From Duganella radicis (GTDB taxonomy: Bacteria > Pseudomonadota > Gammaproteobacteria > Burkholderiales > Burkholderiaceae_D), in assembly GCF_009720825.1 (NCBI RefSeq), contig NZ_WNKY01000025.1, positions 16,773 to 80,772 of the forward strand: a DNA stretch of 64,000 bases, read 5' to 3'. Shown here one piece after another: positions 1 to 8,306 of the stretch. The notes below the pieces were generated by a model. It was not told where the DNA came from and made no database searches. It saw nothing but the letters and a program-made list of their open reading frames with translations. The translations under genes and the position numbers were made by a program. Numbering within the stretch: position 1 is the stretch's first letter; the number at the start of each line of letters is the position of its first letter.

Positions 1-7
1 GGTTCAT
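1..7 (-). CDS. Start of an unidentified leftward gene, cut by window edge
   Basis: Read on the minus strand, an ATG at 7-5 is preceded by AGAGGACACC, a good ribosome binding site. Only two codons (Met-Asn) lie inside the window, so the product cannot be identified. The 135 bases upstream, back to the stop of the phosphatase gene, hold no other gene. They contain a GTTTAG-type half operator 33 bases before the ATG, which suggests that this gene shares control with the sugar locus. The start is inferred from the binding site alone. Confidence 0.35.
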
Positions 8-40
8 GGTGTCCTCTCTTTTTGTCTGGTGACTTTCCGA

Positions 41-61
41 GTTTAGCACCTGCAACTAGCG
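41..61. promoter_or_regulatory. Imperfect LacI-type operator (GTTTAG-N9-CTAGCG)
   Basis: The left arm GTTTAG is identical to the arms of the two perfect sites at 6856-6876 and 6934-6954, and the spacer is again 9 bases. The right arm CTAGCG matches CTAAAC only at its first three bases. The site lies just upstream of the gene that leaves the left edge, where a repressor could act. It is weaker than the other copies and could be chance. Confidence 0.4.
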
Positions 62-142
62 ATTCGCGAGCGTAGATTTGTATTAATTGTTGCTATTCGG
101 CCAGAAACGCCTTTTGGTATAGAGCATTTGATAATGTTGGTT

Positions 143-1453
143 TTATTTATAACAACGTTTCAGTTGCCGGTAGTCGTAGAAGTGGCTGGCGGGAGCGATT
201 TTGGCACGACTGCATGCGGGTTTGAAGTCGGTTTCGCGCTCGTTGTACAGCATCCGTACCAGTACACGGCCGGCACTGTTACGGTACAGTTCCCACTGGA
301 TGTTGGCGGCCATCGGCGCGACTTGGGCGCCGCGCCATGGACTGTTCTGGTAACTGTAAGTCGTTGCGCGTGACAGTTGTTCGGACATGCCCGGGATGCC
401 CAGCGCGCTGGCAAAGGGGATGACGATTTCGGCGTGGGCGAAGCGCAGTTTGGCGGCGTGCGACAGGTCGCCATGGTCGATGGCGTCGGCCTCCTTGAAA
501 AAATCGTCGACCAGAGATGCGGCCATGCGCCAGGTGACGCTGCCGTTTTCAGCGATGCCTGGTCCTTTTTCGTAGAAGGCGACGGCGTCTTCGGCTTCGG
601 CGTAAACATGCGCTTCGGTGGCCGGCATGTATCTGACGAAGTCGGCCTTGAGTTCGTACCGCATGTCCGCCGCCGCCGCGTACAGGTCGTACAGCGCCAG
701 CGCCGCCTCGGTGGCGGAGGGCGGTGCGGAGGCGTCGCGGTGGCTGGCGGCCAGCGTGGCGATGAAGGCAGGCGTGAACAGGCGCGCCAGCGTGGCTTGT
801 GCGGCGGCCTGTAACTGCGGCTGCGCGTGAATGACGCCTTCTTGGGCGCGCAGTTCGTCGCTCTTGGCCCAGCGCTGGTAGGCAAGGCTGGATTCGGTGA
901 CCAGCGTGTCCTGCGCGGCGTTCAGTTTGTGGAAGTAGAGCGTGTGGCGGTCGATGCCGGTGTCGAACAGTGGCGCGAGGCTCGGCTGCTGCTGCACCAG
1001 CGAGTCGCGGAAGAACTCCGCGCTGTCGACCGCGCGGTCCTTGCCGGAGCTGACCAGTACAATGCGGCGTGACTTACCCGCCACCGGGCTGTCGCGGAAC
1101 AGGACGGGCAAGCGCGCATACATGCGCTGGGCCAGTTGCGTGTGTTCCTGCATGCCTTGCCGCGTCTCATTGCCATAGCCGAGCAACTCGTTCGCCCGCA
1201 TCATCTGCTCAATGTCCGGCCCCAGTTCGCGGCCGAGCGGCGTCAGCGCGTCCGCGTCGGCGGCCTGCCGCCACAGCGCGTGCAGCCACTCCGCCGTCCT
1301 GGCGCTGGTGAGGCCCCGCGAACCATGACGCGCCAGCATTTGCGTGTAGACCGCCTTGTAGCCGGCTGGCGCAGCCTCGTAACTCGCGCTGTCCTGCTGC
1401 GGCGCGTAGGGCGCTTTGGTGGACAGCAGCAGGGACAGTGCGAGGCCAAGCAT
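143..1453 (-). CDS. MINPP-like histidine acid phosphatase (phytase family)
   Basis: A histidine phosphatase superfamily branch 2 protein of 436 residues. The catalytic RHG motif is at Arg42-His43-Gly44 with Arg46, and the proton donor motif is His340-Ala341-Glu342. His-Ala-Glu instead of His-Asp is the hallmark of multiple inositol polyphosphate phosphatases, so inositol phosphates are the likely substrates. A short hydrophobic N-terminus (residues 1-17) looks like a signal peptide, which implies a periplasmic or exported enzyme. The start overlaps the stop of the upstream TonB receptor gene by one base (TGATG), so the two are probably translationally coupled. Substrate specificity is inferred from the motif; other phosphomonoesters remain possible. 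Confidence 0.82.
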   Translation of the reverse strand: MLGLALSLLLSTKAPYAPQQDSASYEAAPAGYKAVYTQMLARHGSRGLTSARTAEWLHALWRQAADADALTPLGRELGPDIEQMMRANELLGYGNETRQGMQEHTQLAQRMYARLPVLFRDSPVAGKSRRIVLVSSGKDRAVDSAEFFRDSLVQQQPSLAPLFDTGIDRHTLYFHKLNAAQDTLVTESSLAYQRWAKSDELRAQEGVIHAQPQLQAAAQATLARLFTPAFIATLAASHRDASAPPSATEAALALYDLYAAAADMRYELKADFVRYMPATEAHVYAEAEDAVAFYEKGPGIAENGSVTWRMAASLVDDFFKEADAIDHGDLSHAAKLRFAHAEIVIPFASALGIPGMSEQLSRATTYSYQNSPWRGAQVAPMAANIQWELYRNSAGRVLVRMLYNERETDFKPACSRAKIAPASHFYDYRQLKRCYK

Positions 1454-3546
1454 CAGAAGTCCACGCGGACGTTCACGCTGGCAGTGCGCGGCGCGCCGAT
1501 GTTCAGGTAGTTCTCCTGATAGTAAGTCCAGTATCTGCGGTTGGCGATGTTGGAGATATTCGCGCGCACGCTGATCATCTTGCCGAAATAGCGGTGGCGA
1601 TAGTTGAAGCCCGCATCAAACAGCGTGTAAGCCGGCAGGGTGTTGACGTTGGCCGCATCCATCGGCAGTTCGCCCAGATACTGGCTGCCCACGTGCAGCG
1701 CCAGCCCTGGCAGCACCTCGCGCCAAGTCGCCTGCACCGAAGCCTGACGGCGCGGCGCACCTACCGCACGCTTGCCGCTGTAACCCGGCGCCGCATCTTC
1801 CAGCGTCGCGTCCAGCAGCATGATACCGCCTTCGATCGACACATTCTTCGCGGCCTGCACCACGGTATTGAATTCCAGGCCCTGATACTTGGTCTGGCCA
1901 TCCAGCACGTACACATTGGCGGCATTGGTGTACTGCGCACCGCGTTCGATGCGGAACAGCGAGGCGGTGGCGTTCCACCAGCTGCGCTCCGTCTTCACGC
2001 CGAATTCCGACTGCTTGCTCTTGATCGGTGCGAAGGTCTGGTTGGCATTGACGGTGGACGTCGGTGCGTTGGCCGCTTGTTCCAGCGCTTCCACATAGCT
2101 GGCATACAGCGTGGTGTCGGCGGCCGGCTTGTACATCAGCGCCACGGTCGGCGTGGTCTTGTTGGCCGTGTACTGGGCGGTCAAGGCGCCTTTGGTCGAG
2201 AATGCGTTGTCGACGAACTGCGTGTAGCGCAAGCCGCCCACCACAGACCAGTTGTTGCCCAGCTTGAGCGTGTCGCTGGCAAACACCGCGTCCTGGCGCG
2301 TGGTCTCGTCGCGGTAGATGCCGCCGCTGTAATTGGTGCCCCAGACGTTGATGATGGTTGGTGCATACAGATTGCCAGTGCCCAGATACGCCTTCGGCGT
2401 CACCACCGAGGACGTCGACACCAGATTCTGCGACATCACACCGAACACGATCTCGTTGCTATCGAAGCTGCCGTTGATGGTGGCCTGCACCTGATCGAAG
2501 TGGTAGCCGTGCAGTTCCGAAGTCACGCGGTCCTTGTAGTCGCCGGCGTTGCTGGTGATGTAGTACTGATCTTTCTTGTACACGCGGGTGGAGTCCGAGG
2601 TACGGTAGGAGGCATTGGCCACCCACTGCGGCGCAATGCGGTATTCGATACCGGTGGTGGCCAGCGTGTATTCCACGTCGCTGCCGGCGCCGATGCTATT
2701 CAGCTTGCTGTCGCCGTCAATCGGCTTTGGAATCTTGTAGGCCGGCGCGATGACGACGTCCGTACCGCCGACGCTGCGGCGGCGCTGGTAGATCGCGTCA
2801 TAGGTCAGTGCCAGATCCTGCGTGACGCGCCATTCCAGATTCAGGCCGGCGGCATTGCGCTTGATCGAACCGCTTTCCTGTTTCAGGTCGCCGTCTTCAT
2901 GCAGCAGGTTCAGACGATAGCCAAAGCCGCCTTCTTCGCCGAGACGACCGCCGGTATCGATATGTTCCTTGATTGCGCCACCTTCCTGATAACCCATCGC
3001 CGCGCTGAAACTCTGGCTGGTGGTCGGACGCTTGCTGACATAGTTGACGATGCCGCCTGGCGAACCGAAGCCGTACATATAACCGGTCAGGCCTTTCAGC
3101 GCTTCCACGCTCTCAAACATCTCGAGCGGCATTTCGGTGCCGCGATTAATGTTGGCCAGGCCATTGACCTTGTAGCCATTCAGGTCATCGAGGCGCAGGC
3201 CGCGCATCTGGATGGTGGCAGGGTGGGTGGAGATTGGCGGCGAGATGGCCGTCACCGAGGCGTCATATTTCAGCACTTCGGAAATGCTGGTCGCCAGACG
3301 GTCTTCGATTTCCTCGCTGGAGACGGCCTTGGTGGAGAAGGGCGTATCCAGCTCCGACTTGCGGCCCAAAGCGCCGCTGCTCACGCTATCGCCGAGCTTT
3401 TTCTTCTCGACGGTGGCCTTCACTTCCACCGTGGACAGCGCGCCGCCCACATCTTCCGCCATGGCGGAGAAGTGGAGGGCGCACAGGCCGGCGGCGGCAA
3501 GTGCGAGTTGCAGACGGGATGGAGCGAAAGGAGTTTTCGGAGACAT
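1453..3546 (-). CDS. TonB-dependent receptor, siderophore-receptor type
   Basis: An outer-membrane receptor of 697 residues. A signal peptide ends near Ala30. The plug domain (about residues 55-165) includes the GYKVNGL and GSPGGIVNYVSKRP segments typical of the FhuA/FepA-like siderophore receptor family, and the beta-barrel ends in the terminal aromatic residue Phe (VRVDF). It should import a ligand using TonB energy. The one-base coupling to the MINPP-like phosphatase suggests that the ligand is phosphate- or phytate-linked, possibly an iron-phytate complex, but this is inference. A hairpin lies in the leader just before the ATG. It follows the kinase gene by 75 bases on the same strand. 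Confidence 0.88.
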   Translation of the reverse strand: MSPKTPFAPSRLQLALAAAGLCALHFSAMAEDVGGALSTVEVKATVEKKKLGDSVSSGALGRKSELDTPFSTKAVSSEEIEDRLATSISEVLKYDASVTAISPPISTHPATIQMRGLRLDDLNGYKVNGLANINRGTEMPLEMFESVEALKGLTGYMYGFGSPGGIVNYVSKRPTTSQSFSAAMGYQEGGAIKEHIDTGGRLGEEGGFGYRLNLLHEDGDLKQESGSIKRNAAGLNLEWRVTQDLALTYDAIYQRRRSVGGTDVVIAPAYKIPKPIDGDSKLNSIGAGSDVEYTLATTGIEYRIAPQWVANASYRTSDSTRVYKKDQYYITSNAGDYKDRVTSELHGYHFDQVQATINGSFDSNEIVFGVMSQNLVSTSSVVTPKAYLGTGNLYAPTIINVWGTNYSGGIYRDETTRQDAVFASDTLKLGNNWSVVGGLRYTQFVDNAFSTKGALTAQYTANKTTPTVALMYKPAADTTLYASYVEALEQAANAPTSTVNANQTFAPIKSKQSEFGVKTERSWWNATASLFRIERGAQYTNAANVYVLDGQTKYQGLEFNTVVQAAKNVSIEGGIMLLDATLEDAAPGYSGKRAVGAPRRQASVQATWREVLPGLALHVGSQYLGELPMDAANVNTLPAYTLFDAGFNYRHRYFGKMISVRANISNIANRRYWTYYQENYLNIGAPRTASVNVRVDF

Positions 3547-3555
3547 GAGAACCTG

Positions 3556-3586
3556 ACGATGGTTGGCTGGTAAAGCCCGCCATCGT
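3556..3586 (-). other. Hairpin in the leader of the TonB receptor gene
   Basis: Perfect outer arms ACGATGG and CCATCGT enclose an inner GGCT/AGCC stem and a five-base loop. The structure ends nine bases before the receptor ATG, so it lies next to the ribosome binding site. No run of T follows it on the minus strand, so it is not a standard intrinsic terminator. It could influence translation or mark an mRNA processing point between the kinase and receptor genes. Confidence 0.6.
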
Positions 3587-3621
3587 ATTGGTCCTGTGTT
3601 ACACCCTCGTGACGAACAACA

Positions 3622-4530
3622 TTACAAGTTCGTAAGGTTGTGGATGTCCGCCAGCGATGGTGGTGAGGCACCGGCGCCCAGGCAGGCCGCCGCGCCGGCC
3701 GCCACCGAGAATTGCAGATGCTGCAAAGGCGTGGCGTCGGCACGGTGCATCATGCTCCATGCCAGCGCGGCGATACTGGCGTCGCCTGCGCCCACCGTGT
3801 CCACCACGGTGATTTGCGGCGCGGCCTGAGACCAGGAATGCTCGCCGATGTGCAGCGAAGCGCCGGCGCCGCCTTTGGTGTACAGGTAGGTCGCATCCGG
3901 ATTCCAGCTGCGCAGGGTGGCGAAAGCGCCTTCGATGTCCTTGGTACGGAACAGGCCTTCAAGGTCCTCTTCCGATACCTTGACCACATCCGCCAGCTCG
4001 GTCATGCGGCGCAGCGTGGCGTCGTAGCTTGCATCCATCAGCAGCCGATAGTTAGGATCGTAGCTGATGCGGATGCCATCTCGCTTGAGCTGTTCGGCCA
4101 GCGCCACCAACTTGCCCGCCAGCGGCTGGCGCGCCAGACTGATGCCGCCGAAATGCACCCATTTGCAGTGCGCGCGCCAGCCTTCCGGCAGTTGCGCCGC
4201 ATCGAAATGCAGATCGGCGCTGTCGTCGCCGATGAAGAAGTAGGCCGGCGGATCGGTGCGGTGCACGATGGCCAGCAGCGGCGCGCGCTCATAGCGCTGC
4301 AGGAAGCGAAGGTCGAGCCGTGCCGCTTCGCTCGCGCGCCATAGCGCATCGCCGAAAACGTCCTTGCTGATGGCGCCCGCAAACGCGGTCGGCACATCCA
4401 GCTTCGCCATGGTACGCGCCACATTCCAGGTCGAGCCGCCGGTCAGGCTGGCCCAGTTCTGTTGTGCCGCGTCCTGCACCACCATATCGGTGAGCGCTTC
4501 GCCTGCCGCTACAAACAAGGGAAAGCTCAT
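3622..4530 (-). CDS. PfkB-family sugar kinase, probable fructokinase
   Basis: A ribokinase/PfkB-family kinase of 302 residues, the usual length for fructokinases. The C-terminal signature DTVGAGD carries the catalytic Asp250, and the N-terminal GGSTWNVA segment forms the sugar-binding Gly-Gly. It should phosphorylate a hexose with ATP in the cytoplasm. Its ATG lies one base after the stop of the AGE-family isomerase gene (TGAGATG). If that enzyme makes fructose from mannose, this one makes fructose 6-phosphate for glycolysis. Other PfkB substrates such as 2-keto-3-deoxygluconate cannot be excluded from sequence alone. Confidence 0.85.
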   Translation of the reverse strand: MSFPLFVAAGEALTDMVVQDAAQQNWASLTGGSTWNVARTMAKLDVPTAFAGAISKDVFGDALWRASEAARLDLRFLQRYERAPLLAIVHRTDPPAYFFIGDDSADLHFDAAQLPEGWRAHCKWVHFGGISLARQPLAGKLVALAEQLKRDGIRISYDPNYRLLMDASYDATLRRMTELADVVKVSEEDLEGLFRTKDIEGAFATLRSWNPDATYLYTKGGAGASLHIGEHSWSQAAPQITVVDTVGAGDASIAALAWSMMHRADATPLQHLQFSVAAGAAACLGAGASPPSLADIHNLTNL

Positions 4531-4531
4531 C

Positions 4532-5743
4532 TCAGTCCTTCTTCAGCACATTCAGCACTTCATAGCAGGCGCCCATGGTGTGGTAATCCACCTTGCCGGC
4601 CGGGCTTTTCTCGTCGGTCAGCTTGCTGTTGTCCGCGCCGAGGATGCGATACCATGCGCCGTGCTCGTGATCGACGAAATGCTCCCAGCTGTAAGCCCAG
4701 ATTTTGTCGTACCAGGTCCAGTAGCGCGCTTCGCCGGTGCGGTCGGCCAGCAGGGCGGCGGTGGCCAGGCTTTCGGCTTGCACCCAGAAGTATTTGAGAT
4801 TGTCGCAAATGCTGCTGTCCGGCGCGAAGCCGTAGTAGATGCCGCCGTGTTCATGGTCCCATGCCTTGGCCAGCGCCGCATCGAACAGCTCCACCGCGCG
4901 CGGGAGCAGCCAGTTCGGATTGTTGGCGAGATGCGCGCCATGGCGCTCCAACAGCAATAGCAGCTTGGCCCACTCGGTCAGGTGGCCTGGCTGGTAGCCC
5001 CACGGACGGAAGATATTGCTCTTGTCGTGGCGGTTGTATTCCGTATCGACCGTCCAGTCGGAATGATAGTGTTCCCACACCATGTTGTCGGCCAGCGCTG
5101 CCTGGCGCACGGCGATGTTGTGCGCCAGCGTTTCGGCGCGCAGCAGGTAGGCGCGGTCGTTGGTGGCTTCAAACGCCGCGATCAGCGCTTCGCAGGCGTG
5201 CATATTGGCGTTCTGGCCGCGATAGCCGTCGAGGTGCGACCAGTCGGCGCTGGCTTCGTCGGCGTACAAGCCATACCTGGCGTCCCAGAAGCGTTGTTCC
5301 ATCAATTCAAAGGTTTCGGCGATCCATGGCGCGGCCTGGGTTTCGCCGGCCATCAGCGCGTGGCTGTAGGCCAGCAGCACGAAGGCCAGGCCGTAGCAGT
5401 GATTGGTGCCGTCGGTGACGCGGCCTTCGCCATTCTTCCATTCCAGCTGCCACGCATAGCCGCCGGTGGCCGGATTGCGGTGCGCATCGCGCAGGAAGGC
5501 CAGCGCATGGCGCAGGCGCTGCCGATCTTCCGCATCACCGAACTGCCGCCACGCCATCGCATAGTTAAAGACAAAGCGCGTGCTGCTGACCAGATGGCGC
5601 GTGTGCGCATCGTAGACCGTGCCATCGTCCTTGTAGAAGTGATACAGGCCGCCGCTAGGATCGGTGCAGCGGACATCGTAAAAATGCTTGGTGTGGCGAA
5701 TGTGGTTCAGCAGGGTGGTGCGGGATCGGAAATCAGGGGCCAT
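4532..5743 (-). CDS. AGE-family epimerase/isomerase, probable D-mannose isomerase
   Basis: An N-acylglucosamine 2-epimerase superfamily protein of 403 residues with an (alpha/alpha)6-barrel. Recognisable segments are TRFVFNYAMAW near the N-terminus, RPWGYQPGHLTEWAKLL, with the His of the GHxxEW motif, and a late VDYHTMGACYE with another likely catalytic His. The GHxxEW pattern fits the mannose isomerase / YihS branch, which interconverts mannose and fructose. I chose the ATG at 5743, two bases after the lacI stop; a longer reading from a TTG at 5785 would overlap lacI by 40 bases. Position between lacI and a fructokinase-like gene supports mannose catabolism. Mannobiose or cellobiose 2-epimerase is the main alternative. 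Confidence 0.82.
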   Translation of the reverse strand: MAPDFRSRTTLLNHIRHTKHFYDVRCTDPSGGLYHFYKDDGTVYDAHTRHLVSSTRFVFNYAMAWRQFGDAEDRQRLRHALAFLRDAHRNPATGGYAWQLEWKNGEGRVTDGTNHCYGLAFVLLAYSHALMAGETQAAPWIAETFELMEQRFWDARYGLYADEASADWSHLDGYRGQNANMHACEALIAAFEATNDRAYLLRAETLAHNIAVRQAALADNMVWEHYHSDWTVDTEYNRHDKSNIFRPWGYQPGHLTEWAKLLLLLERHGAHLANNPNWLLPRAVELFDAALAKAWDHEHGGIYYGFAPDSSICDNLKYFWVQAESLATAALLADRTGEARYWTWYDKIWAYSWEHFVDHEHGAWYRILGADNSKLTDEKSPAGKVDYHTMGACYEVLNVLKKD

Positions 5744-5745
5744 CT

Positions 5746-6774
5746 TCAGGTCCGTTTGAAAGTTACCAGGTTCTTGGGGCGCCAACCGTCAAGCACAGTG
5801 CTGGCGCGGATAATTAACTCCACCGGCGAGGTTTTCTCCACCGGTACTTCATGCGGGCCGTTGAGCAGTAATTCCACGCCCAACGCGCCCAAAGCTTTTT
5901 TATCGATGCGCAGCGTGGTCAGGGGGCGGTGTCCCAGCACGGCGGTCGAAATATCGTCGAAACCGACGATGGCAATATCGTGCGGGACCTTCAATCCCCG
6001 TGCCAGGCAGCAGCGCATGGCGACCAGCGCGGCGCTGTCGTTGTAGCAGAACACCGCGTCGGGCGGATGCGGCAGATCCAGCAACTGCTCCATGGCTTCC
6101 CATGCGCCGGTTTCCAGATCCACGCCGTCCGGCAGGCAGACATCCAGCCGCGGATCAGCCAGGATGCCTTCCTCGAACAACGCCTGCCGGTAGCCGCGTG
6201 CGCGCTCGCGGATCGAGTAGTGCGCCAACGGGCCGGAGATGAAGCCGACGCGCGTGCGGCCAGTGTCGATCAAATGCTTGGTCGCCAGGTAGCCGCCCAT
6301 CATATTGTCCGGATTGACCGAGCTGTAACCGCGCAGCTTCATATCGATCAGCACCAGCTGCTTGCCGGTCGAGCGCAAGGCGCTCAGCGTTTCCGGCTCA
6401 AAGAATCCTGCGCACACAATGCCGTCCGGCGCATGCATGCGAATCTGGTCGATCAGGCCATCGGCCGGACCCACCGCCATGAAGGACAGCACAATGCCTT
6501 GCTTGCGGCAAGCTTCTTCCGCACCATGCAGCACCGGCGAGTAAAAGGGGCTGCTGGACGCCGTGTTGTGCTGGCGGTGCAGAAGGAAGGTCAGGCGCCG
6601 CAGGCGCTTCGGCCGCAGCTTGCAAAAGTCGTAGCCCAGCTCACGCGCCGTCTCCAATACCATCTGGCGTGTCGCTTCGGTCAGGCCGGGCTCATTCTTC
6701 AACGCGCGTGAAATTGTCCCCGCCGATACGCCAGCGACTCGGGCGATATCCCTGATCGTTACGTTCGTGCCCAT
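5746..6774 (-). CDS. LacI-family transcriptional regulator of the sugar locus
   Basis: 342 residues. An N-terminal helix-turn-helix (VTIRDIARVAGVSAGTISRAL, residues 5-25) is followed by the hinge and a periplasmic-binding-protein-like effector domain ending with the LTTLRIDKKALGALGVELL segment typical of LacI/GalR proteins. The start at 6774 puts the helix-turn-helix at the very N-terminus and follows an AGGAG 11 bases upstream; a longer reading from 6843 adds unrelated residues. It is divergent from the permease and hydrolase operon and is the first gene of its own block. It probably represses both, from the paired operators between them, until a mannan- or glucose-derived sugar binds. Confidence 0.92.
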   Translation of the reverse strand: MGTNVTIRDIARVAGVSAGTISRALKNEPGLTEATRQMVLETARELGYDFCKLRPKRLRRLTFLLHRQHNTASSSPFYSPVLHGAEEACRKQGIVLSFMAVGPADGLIDQIRMHAPDGIVCAGFFEPETLSALRSTGKQLVLIDMKLRGYSSVNPDNMMGGYLATKHLIDTGRTRVGFISGPLAHYSIRERARGYRQALFEEGILADPRLDVCLPDGVDLETGAWEAMEQLLDLPHPPDAVFCYNDSAALVAMRCCLARGLKVPHDIAIVGFDDISTAVLGHRPLTTLRIDKKALGALGVELLLNGPHEVPVEKTSPVELIIRASTVLDGWRPKNLVTFKRT

Positions 6775-6855
6775 TTTTGTTATGTCTCCTCGTGTGAATG
6801 CAGTCTTGCATAGGCGTCTATTGACGGTCAAACGACAAGTCAAGTTCCCCTTTGA

Positions 6856-6876
6856 GTTTAGCGCAATTTACTAAAC
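6856..6876. promoter_or_regulatory. LacI operator candidate 1 (GTTTAG-N9-CTAAAC)
   Basis: A perfect inverted repeat with 6-base arms GTTTAG and CTAAAC around a 9-base spacer, 81 bases upstream of the lacI ATG. An identical architecture occurs at 6934-6954, with centres 78 bases apart. Paired sites in a divergent LacI-family promoter region are a classic arrangement for looping or dual repression. The same 81-base distance is seen at the related site upstream of the TonB receptor at 20290-22983. Confidence 0.72.
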
Positions 6877-6933
6877 ATGATAGTTTTAGCGTGGCTTGTA
6901 GCACGCAACACCGCGTCTCTCCGGGATTGGCGT

Positions 6934-6954
6934 GTTTAGTGAAGATGGCTAAAC
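6934..6954. promoter_or_regulatory. LacI operator candidate 2 (GTTTAG-N9-CTAAAC)
   Basis: This is the second perfect copy, with the same arms and spacer length but a different spacer sequence, so the arms are what is conserved. It lies 92 bases before the permease ATG and 23 bases upstream of a candidate -35 element. Binding here would control the rightward hydrolase operon. Confidence 0.72.
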
Positions 6955-6977
6955 TGCGACCAAAAATCGCATGTTGT

Positions 6978-7006
6978 TTGACCGTATGGCGACAACTATG
7001 CAGAAT
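6978..7006 (+). promoter_or_regulatory. Candidate promoter of the permease-hydrolase operon
   Basis: TTGACC (6978-6983) and CAGAAT (7001-7006) are separated by 17 bases and lie about 40 bases before the permease start. The -35 is close to consensus; the -10 matches at four of six positions. An AT-rich stretch with TATAAA at 7018-7023 has no good -35 partner. The position next to the operator supports the call, but it is motif-based only. Confidence 0.42.
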
Positions 7007-7046
7007 CTTTTCATTAATATAAAACCATCCATACGAGGAGACATCT

Positions 7047-8306
7047 ATGGAACACGTTGCATCCGCAACTTTGCGCCCGCACGGCCATACGGAAGGCGGC
7101 AACACCGTCCCGCTGGTCATCATCACACTGCTGTTCTTCATGTGGGGTCTACTGACATCGCTAAACGATGTGCTGATTCCGCATCTGAAATCGATTTATA
7201 CACTTAACTATGTGCAGGCCATGCTGGTGCAGTTTTGCTTCTTCGGCGCCTACTTCATCGTCTCGCTGCCGGCGGGAATGCTGATCAAGAAGATCGGCTA
7301 CCAGCGCGGCGCGGTCAGTGGCCTGGTGCTGGCGGCCGCCGGCTGCGCGCTGTTCTTCCCGGCCTCGATGAGTGGCTACGCCTTGTTCCTGCTGGCGTTC
7401 TTCGTGCTGGCCAGCGGCATCACCATCTTGCAGGTCGCCGCCAACCCTTATGTGACGGTGCTGGGCGCACCGGCCACCGCCTCCAGCCGCCTGACGCTGA
7501 CCCAGGCTTTCAACTCGCTGGGCACCACCATCGCACCGGCACTGGGCGGCATGCTGATTCTGTCGGAAGGCGTGACCAATGTGGTGCGCACCAAGGCCGA
7601 AGAAGCGGCGGCGGTGCAAGGTCCGTATCTGGCGCTGGCCGGTGCACTGCTGGCGCTGGCCTTGCTGTTTGCGTTGGTGCGCCTGCCGAAGATCAGCCAC
7701 GCCGACGACGATGTCGCCACCAGCGTGGAAACCAGCGTGCTGGCGCACCGCCACCTGCTGCTGGGTGCCATCGGCATTTTCCTGTACGTGGGCGGTGAGG
7801 TCAGCATCGGCAGCTTCCTGATCAACTTCCTTGGCGACGCCAACGTGGCCAGCCTGCCGGCCGGCGCGGCCGCACACTACGTCAGCTATTACTGGGGCGG
7901 CGCCATGGTGGGCCGATTCATCGGCTTCGCCGTGATGCGCTACGTCAGCCCGGGCAAGGCATTGGCCTTCAACTCGGCCGCATCCATCATCCTGATCCTG
8001 ACCGCGATCTTCGGTCACGGCCAACTGGCCATGTGGTCGATCATCGCTGTGGGCCTGTTCAACTCCATCATGTTCCCAACCATTTTCAGCATGGCGTTGC
8101 ACAAATTGGGCAAGCAGACCGGCCAGGCCTCTGGCATTCTGTGCATGGCCATCGTCGGCGGCGCGCTGGTGCCGTTCGCGCAAGGCCTGCTGGCGGACAC
8201 CATCGGCCTGCAATGGTCGTTCTTCGTGCCTGCGGCCTGCTATACCTTTATCCTCTATTTCGGTTTGAAGTATGCTGGCATGTATAACAACAAGGAGACT
8301 GTATGA
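7047..8306 (+). CDS. MFS sugar permease, FucP/GluP type
   Basis: 419 residues with about 12 membrane segments. The N-terminal FFMWGLLTSLNDVLIPHLK segment, a GMLIKKIGYQRG loop and QVAANPYVTVLG are characteristic of the fucose/glucose/galactose:H+ symporter family. It should import a hexose released by the hydrolases encoded next to it, most likely glucose, mannose or galactose. The ATG follows AGGAG by six bases. It is the first gene of the rightward operon, and its last codon overlaps the GH3 start (ATGA). The leader contains ACGAGGAGACAT, which is also found in the divergent lacI leader. Confidence 0.88.
   Translation: MEHVASATLRPHGHTEGGNTVPLVIITLLFFMWGLLTSLNDVLIPHLKSIYTLNYVQAMLVQFCFFGAYFIVSLPAGMLIKKIGYQRGAVSGLVLAAAGCALFFPASMSGYALFLLAFFVLASGITILQVAANPYVTVLGAPATASSRLTLTQAFNSLGTTIAPALGGMLILSEGVTNVVRTKAEEAAAVQGPYLALAGALLALALLFALVRLPKISHADDDVATSVETSVLAHRHLLLGAIGIFLYVGGEVSIGSFLINFLGDANVASLPAGAAAHYVSYYWGGAMVGRFIGFAVMRYVSPGKALAFNSAASIILILTAIFGHGQLAMWSIIAVGLFNSIMFPTIFSMALHKLGKQTGQASGILCMAIVGGALVPFAQGLLADTIGLQWSFFVPAACYTFILYFGLKYAGMYNNKETV

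Noticed and set aside
1438..3573. Long open frame (711 codons) on the plus strand opposite the TonB receptor
   Set aside because: It is antisense to a clear receptor with signal peptide and plug motifs; its translation is His/Arg/Val-rich without any domain, as expected of a high-GC shadow frame.
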